Below, in pieces: positions 7,110-8,696 of a stretch of DNA of 8,696 nucleotides; the first letter of the stretch is position 1, and each line of letters opens with the position of its first letter. Origin of the DNA: Sulfurimonas sp. (GTDB taxonomy: Bacteria; Campylobacterota; Campylobacteria; Campylobacterales; Sulfurimonadaceae); contig DTVI01000118.1 in assembly GCA_012963655.1 (NCBI GenBank), positions 1 to 8,696 on the forward strand. Reading direction: 5' to 3'. Made by a program: the position numbers and the translations under genes. Under the pieces are notes generated by a model that made no database searches, had not been told where the DNA came from, and worked only from the letters and a program-made list of their open reading frames with translations.

Positions 7110-7142
7110 GGGCGTGGTAACCATAACCTGTTACCCATGCCC
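7110..7142 (-). promoter_or_regulatory. Intercistronic stem-loop between binding-protein and ATPase genes
   Basis: In the transcript, GGGC-AUG-GGUAAC-loop(8)-GUUACC-AC-GCCC folds into a ten-pair hairpin with a small internal loop. No U-tract follows, so it is unlikely to be a full intrinsic terminator. Hairpins at this place in binding-protein-dependent operons (for example malE-malF) protect the upstream message and raise the binding protein relative to the membrane components; the same role is inferred here. It fills most of the 80-nt gap. Confidence 0.5.
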
Positions 7143-7158
7143 GAGGAGGAATATTTGT

Positions 7159-8154
7159 CTATTTTCGCTGGGCAAAGATCTCACCGAATTTTTGCAGATA
7201 TGCGTTTCTGTTCTTGGAAGCTTCAATTGCGTCATAACTGAAGAATTTGATTTCTGAGCTCGGTTTCAATCCAGGTGGTGGTGGTACATCCGGCCGTGCC
7301 ATTCTTCTGAAATGTGGGGCTTTTGAGACGATGGACATTGCTGCCTTCGTTGTCAGCCAATCCATAAATATCTTGGCATTATTCAAATTAGGACCCCCTT
7401 TTATGATCCCAGAAGCATCAAATCGAAGACCCGTTCCCTCAGAAGGATAGACAGCAGTAACCGGGTGTCCTCTGTTTATTTCAGTAAATACATTTCCCTC
7501 TCCAGTTACACCGATTGGAAATTCACCCCGACCAACAAAGGTGTAGACCAGTGATGATTTCGGTACGAAGGTAGAGACTCTCCTGATACTATTGATAAAA
7601 TCCCATCCGTAAAGACCTACCATCTGAAAGAGTTGTGCATAGGCTGATCCGGAGAGGGCAGGATTGGCCAAGATAATCTTGCCACGCCATTTCTTTTCAC
7701 CGAGTTCCTTCCAACTTTTCGGTGCATCACTCAAGGGCAAGACTTTCGTGTTGATGATGAATGCTTGGATGTTAAAGCTGAATCCATAGTACTTGTTTTC
7801 CTTTGTATCTTTCACATCATCAGGGAAAGCGGCAGCCTCACGTACTTTATAGGATTGAAGAAAATCTCTGATAATTTCAAGATTCTCCTTTGCAATGGCC
7901 ATGATGATATCGCCCTGGGGCCTGCTCCCTTCGGCCCTGATTCTCGTGAGGAGTTCCCCGGAGCCTGCTCGAATGGTATCCACCTTAATATCGGGATGTT
8001 TGGTATTGAAAGCTTTAATAAGATCATTCGTCATTTCGGGTGAAGCGGCGGAGTAAATCACTAATCCACCTTCTGCTTGTGCCAATCCGGCACCCAACAA
8101 CAAAAATAAAACAAAGACCACAGTCCATCTCTTAATCAATCTCAAATTGTTCAT
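7159..8154 (-). CDS. Periplasmic solute-binding protein of an Fe3+/sugar-phosphate/phosphonate-type ABC importer
   Basis: This 331-residue protein starts with a Sec signal peptide: positive RLIKR, hydrophobic TVVFVLFLLLGAGL, cleavage after AQA at about residue 27, and no lipobox cysteine. The mature part has a periplasmic-binding fold: LVIYSAASPE on the first strand, AGSGELLTRIRAEG at 63-76, GDIIMAIAKE at 81-90, and PSEGTGLRFDASGIIKGG followed by NNAKIFMDWL near 237-266. These resemble the FbpA/AfuA/PhnS group. The region where ferric-binding members carry adjacent iron-ligand tyrosines reads IGVTGEGNVFTEINRG (214-229) with none; the YY at 122-123 lies in an earlier common motif. Ferric iron is therefore unlikely, and an organic anion is more plausible. 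A GTG start 24 nt upstream is possible, but its extra codons consist of the strong AGGAGGT ribosome-binding site for the ATG used here. It sits 47 nt after the HAD gene and leads the importer genes. Confidence 0.9.
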   Translation of the reverse strand: MNNLRLIKRWTVVFVLFLLLGAGLAQAEGGLVIYSAASPEMTNDLIKAFNTKHPDIKVDTIRAGSGELLTRIRAEGSRPQGDIIMAIAKENLEIIRDFLQSYKVREAAAFPDDVKDTKENKYYGFSFNIQAFIINTKVLPLSDAPKSWKELGEKKWRGKIILANPALSGSAYAQLFQMVGLYGWDFINSIRRVSTFVPKSSLVYTFVGRGEFPIGVTGEGNVFTEINRGHPVTAVYPSEGTGLRFDASGIIKGGPNLNNAKIFMDWLTTKAAMSIVSKAPHFRRMARPDVPPPPGLKPSSEIKFFSYDAIEASKNRNAYLQKFGEIFAQRK

Positions 8155-8158
8155 ACAT

Positions 8159-8165
8159 ACCTCCT
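8159..8165 (-). promoter_or_regulatory. Strong ribosome-binding site for the solute-binding protein
   Basis: A perfect AGGAGGT lies four bases upstream of the ATG at 8152-8154, the best Shine-Dalgarno in the window. It fits the high expression a binding protein needs and decides the start in favour of ATG 8154 over GTG 8178, which would translate through this site. Confidence 0.8.
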
Positions 8166-8201
8166 TTTTTAAATTCACTAATTATTACCGGCTTGTCCGG
8201 G

Positions 8202-8696
8202 TTAGAATAATAATCCGAGGCGATCAAACTCTAACCTTAAAGACGCGGCGTTTTTGAATTGGATCGCTGTTAAACCGACATTTTTCGCTCCGATAACATT
8301 TTCTTCCGAGTCATCCACAAAAACTGCCTGCCCCGGTTCGTACCCCTCCACCTCAAGAATGTAGGAATAAAAATCGGGGCCTGGTTTTGAGCGCCCAATC
8401 CTGTTAGATGCATACACTGCATCAAATATGTCATAATCGTCAAGCATAATGTGACGATGGTAATGCGGATCACTAGTATTAGTGCCGCAAACAACTCTTG
8501 CATGGTTTTTGATAGTTTTTATCAGATCCACAGTTCCTACAATCGGACGTGGGTGGAAAAACTTTCCGAAAAGCTCTTCTTCTACCTTTTTCCCCCATAA
8601 TTCAGAGAAATGATTCCAAAATTCATCCGTGGAAATTTTACCCGTCGTAAGCTTCTCTATATTTCCAGCGGCTAATGTGAGAAATTCCTCCTCGCT
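8202..8696 (-). CDS. HAD-superfamily (subfamily IA) phosphatase-like hydrolase, 5' end outside window
   Basis: The last 164 residues are visible and the frame is open to the window edge, so the N-terminal DxD nucleophile motif is not seen. The fragment has a helical, C1-type cap segment (about 1-50), motif II at VVCGTNTS (68-75), the motif III lysine in IGRSKPGPDFY (K104), and motif IV VFVDDSEENVIGA (D128-D129 for Mg2+). This order is typical of subfamily IA enzymes such as phosphatases of sugar phosphates or nucleotides, beta-phosphoglucomutases and haloacid dehalogenases. No signal peptide can be judged. It lies 47 nt upstream of the binding-protein gene on the same strand, with only a weak CCGG hairpin and no terminator between, so co-transcription is likely. 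Dephosphorylating an imported or derived phosphate compound is a reasonable inference, not shown by the sequence. Confidence 0.87.
   Translation of the reverse strand, partial: SEEEFLTLAAGNIEKLTTGKISTDEFWNHFSELWGKKVEEELFGKFFHPRPIVGTVDLIKTIKNHARVVCGTNTSDPHYHRHIMLDDYDIFDAVYASNRIGRSKPGPDFYSYILEVEGYEPGQAVFVDDSEENVIGAKNVGLTAIQFKNAASLRLEFDRLGLLF

Noticed and set aside
8155..8178. Longer start (GTG 8176-8178) for the binding protein
   Set aside because: The extra codons are made of the AGGAGGT ribosome-binding site, and the signal peptide begins properly at ATG 8154.
8187..8201. CCGG-N5-CCGG hairpin between the HAD and binding-protein genes as a terminator
   Set aside because: The stem is only four pairs, with an AT-mixed sequence rather than a U-tract after it.

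Overview
The window is a gene-dense stretch of a bacterial chromosome with moderate G+C (mid-40s percent by eye). Every recognisable gene lies on the minus strand, so transcription runs from high to low coordinates. A cleavable Sec signal peptide on the solute-binding protein, with no lipobox, suggests a Gram-negative heterotroph. The mix of PhyH, Gfo/Idh, DegT and amidohydrolase genes is common in environmental Proteobacteria/Desulfobacterota and related uncultured phyla, but the sequence does not fix the taxon.

In transcription order the layout is: a HAD-superfamily phosphatase (8202-8696, 5' end outside the window); an importer made of a periplasmic solute-binding protein (7159-8154), an ATPase (5894-7078) and a double-domain permease (4143-5837); a Gfo/Idh/MocA NAD(P)-dependent oxidoreductase (2952-4007); a DegT/DnrJ/EryC1/StrS PLP aminotransferase (1594-2934); and a metal-dependent amidohydrolase_2 enzyme (649-1578). 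A 257-bp AT-rich gap with a candidate promoter follows, then a phytanoyl-CoA-dioxygenase-like Fe(II)/2-oxoglutarate oxygenase (1-391, 3' end outside). The last three enzyme genes before the gap are 15-17 nt apart and no convincing terminator is visible between any of the first seven genes, so they are probably one operon.

The importer has FbpABC/AfuABC (ferric / sugar-phosphate / phosphonate) architecture, but the binding protein lacks the tandem tyrosines that hold Fe3+ in true FbpA proteins. With a phosphatase upstream and alcohol dehydrogenase, transaminase and hydrolase genes downstream, the operon reads best as uptake and conversion of a small polar organic compound (perhaps a phosphorylated or phosphonate-like sugar or cyclitol). 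This is inference; no substrate can be read directly.

The most striking observation is inside the ATPase gene. Fifty bases encoding residues 235-251 reappear as a perfect inverted copy 375 bp away, as part of a 54-nt in-frame insertion immediately before the Q-loop. Removing the insertion restores the canonical 40-residue Walker A lysine to Q-loop spacing known from MalK. This is either a very recent template-switch mutation that probably inactivates the ATPase, or a sequencing, amplification or assembly artefact.
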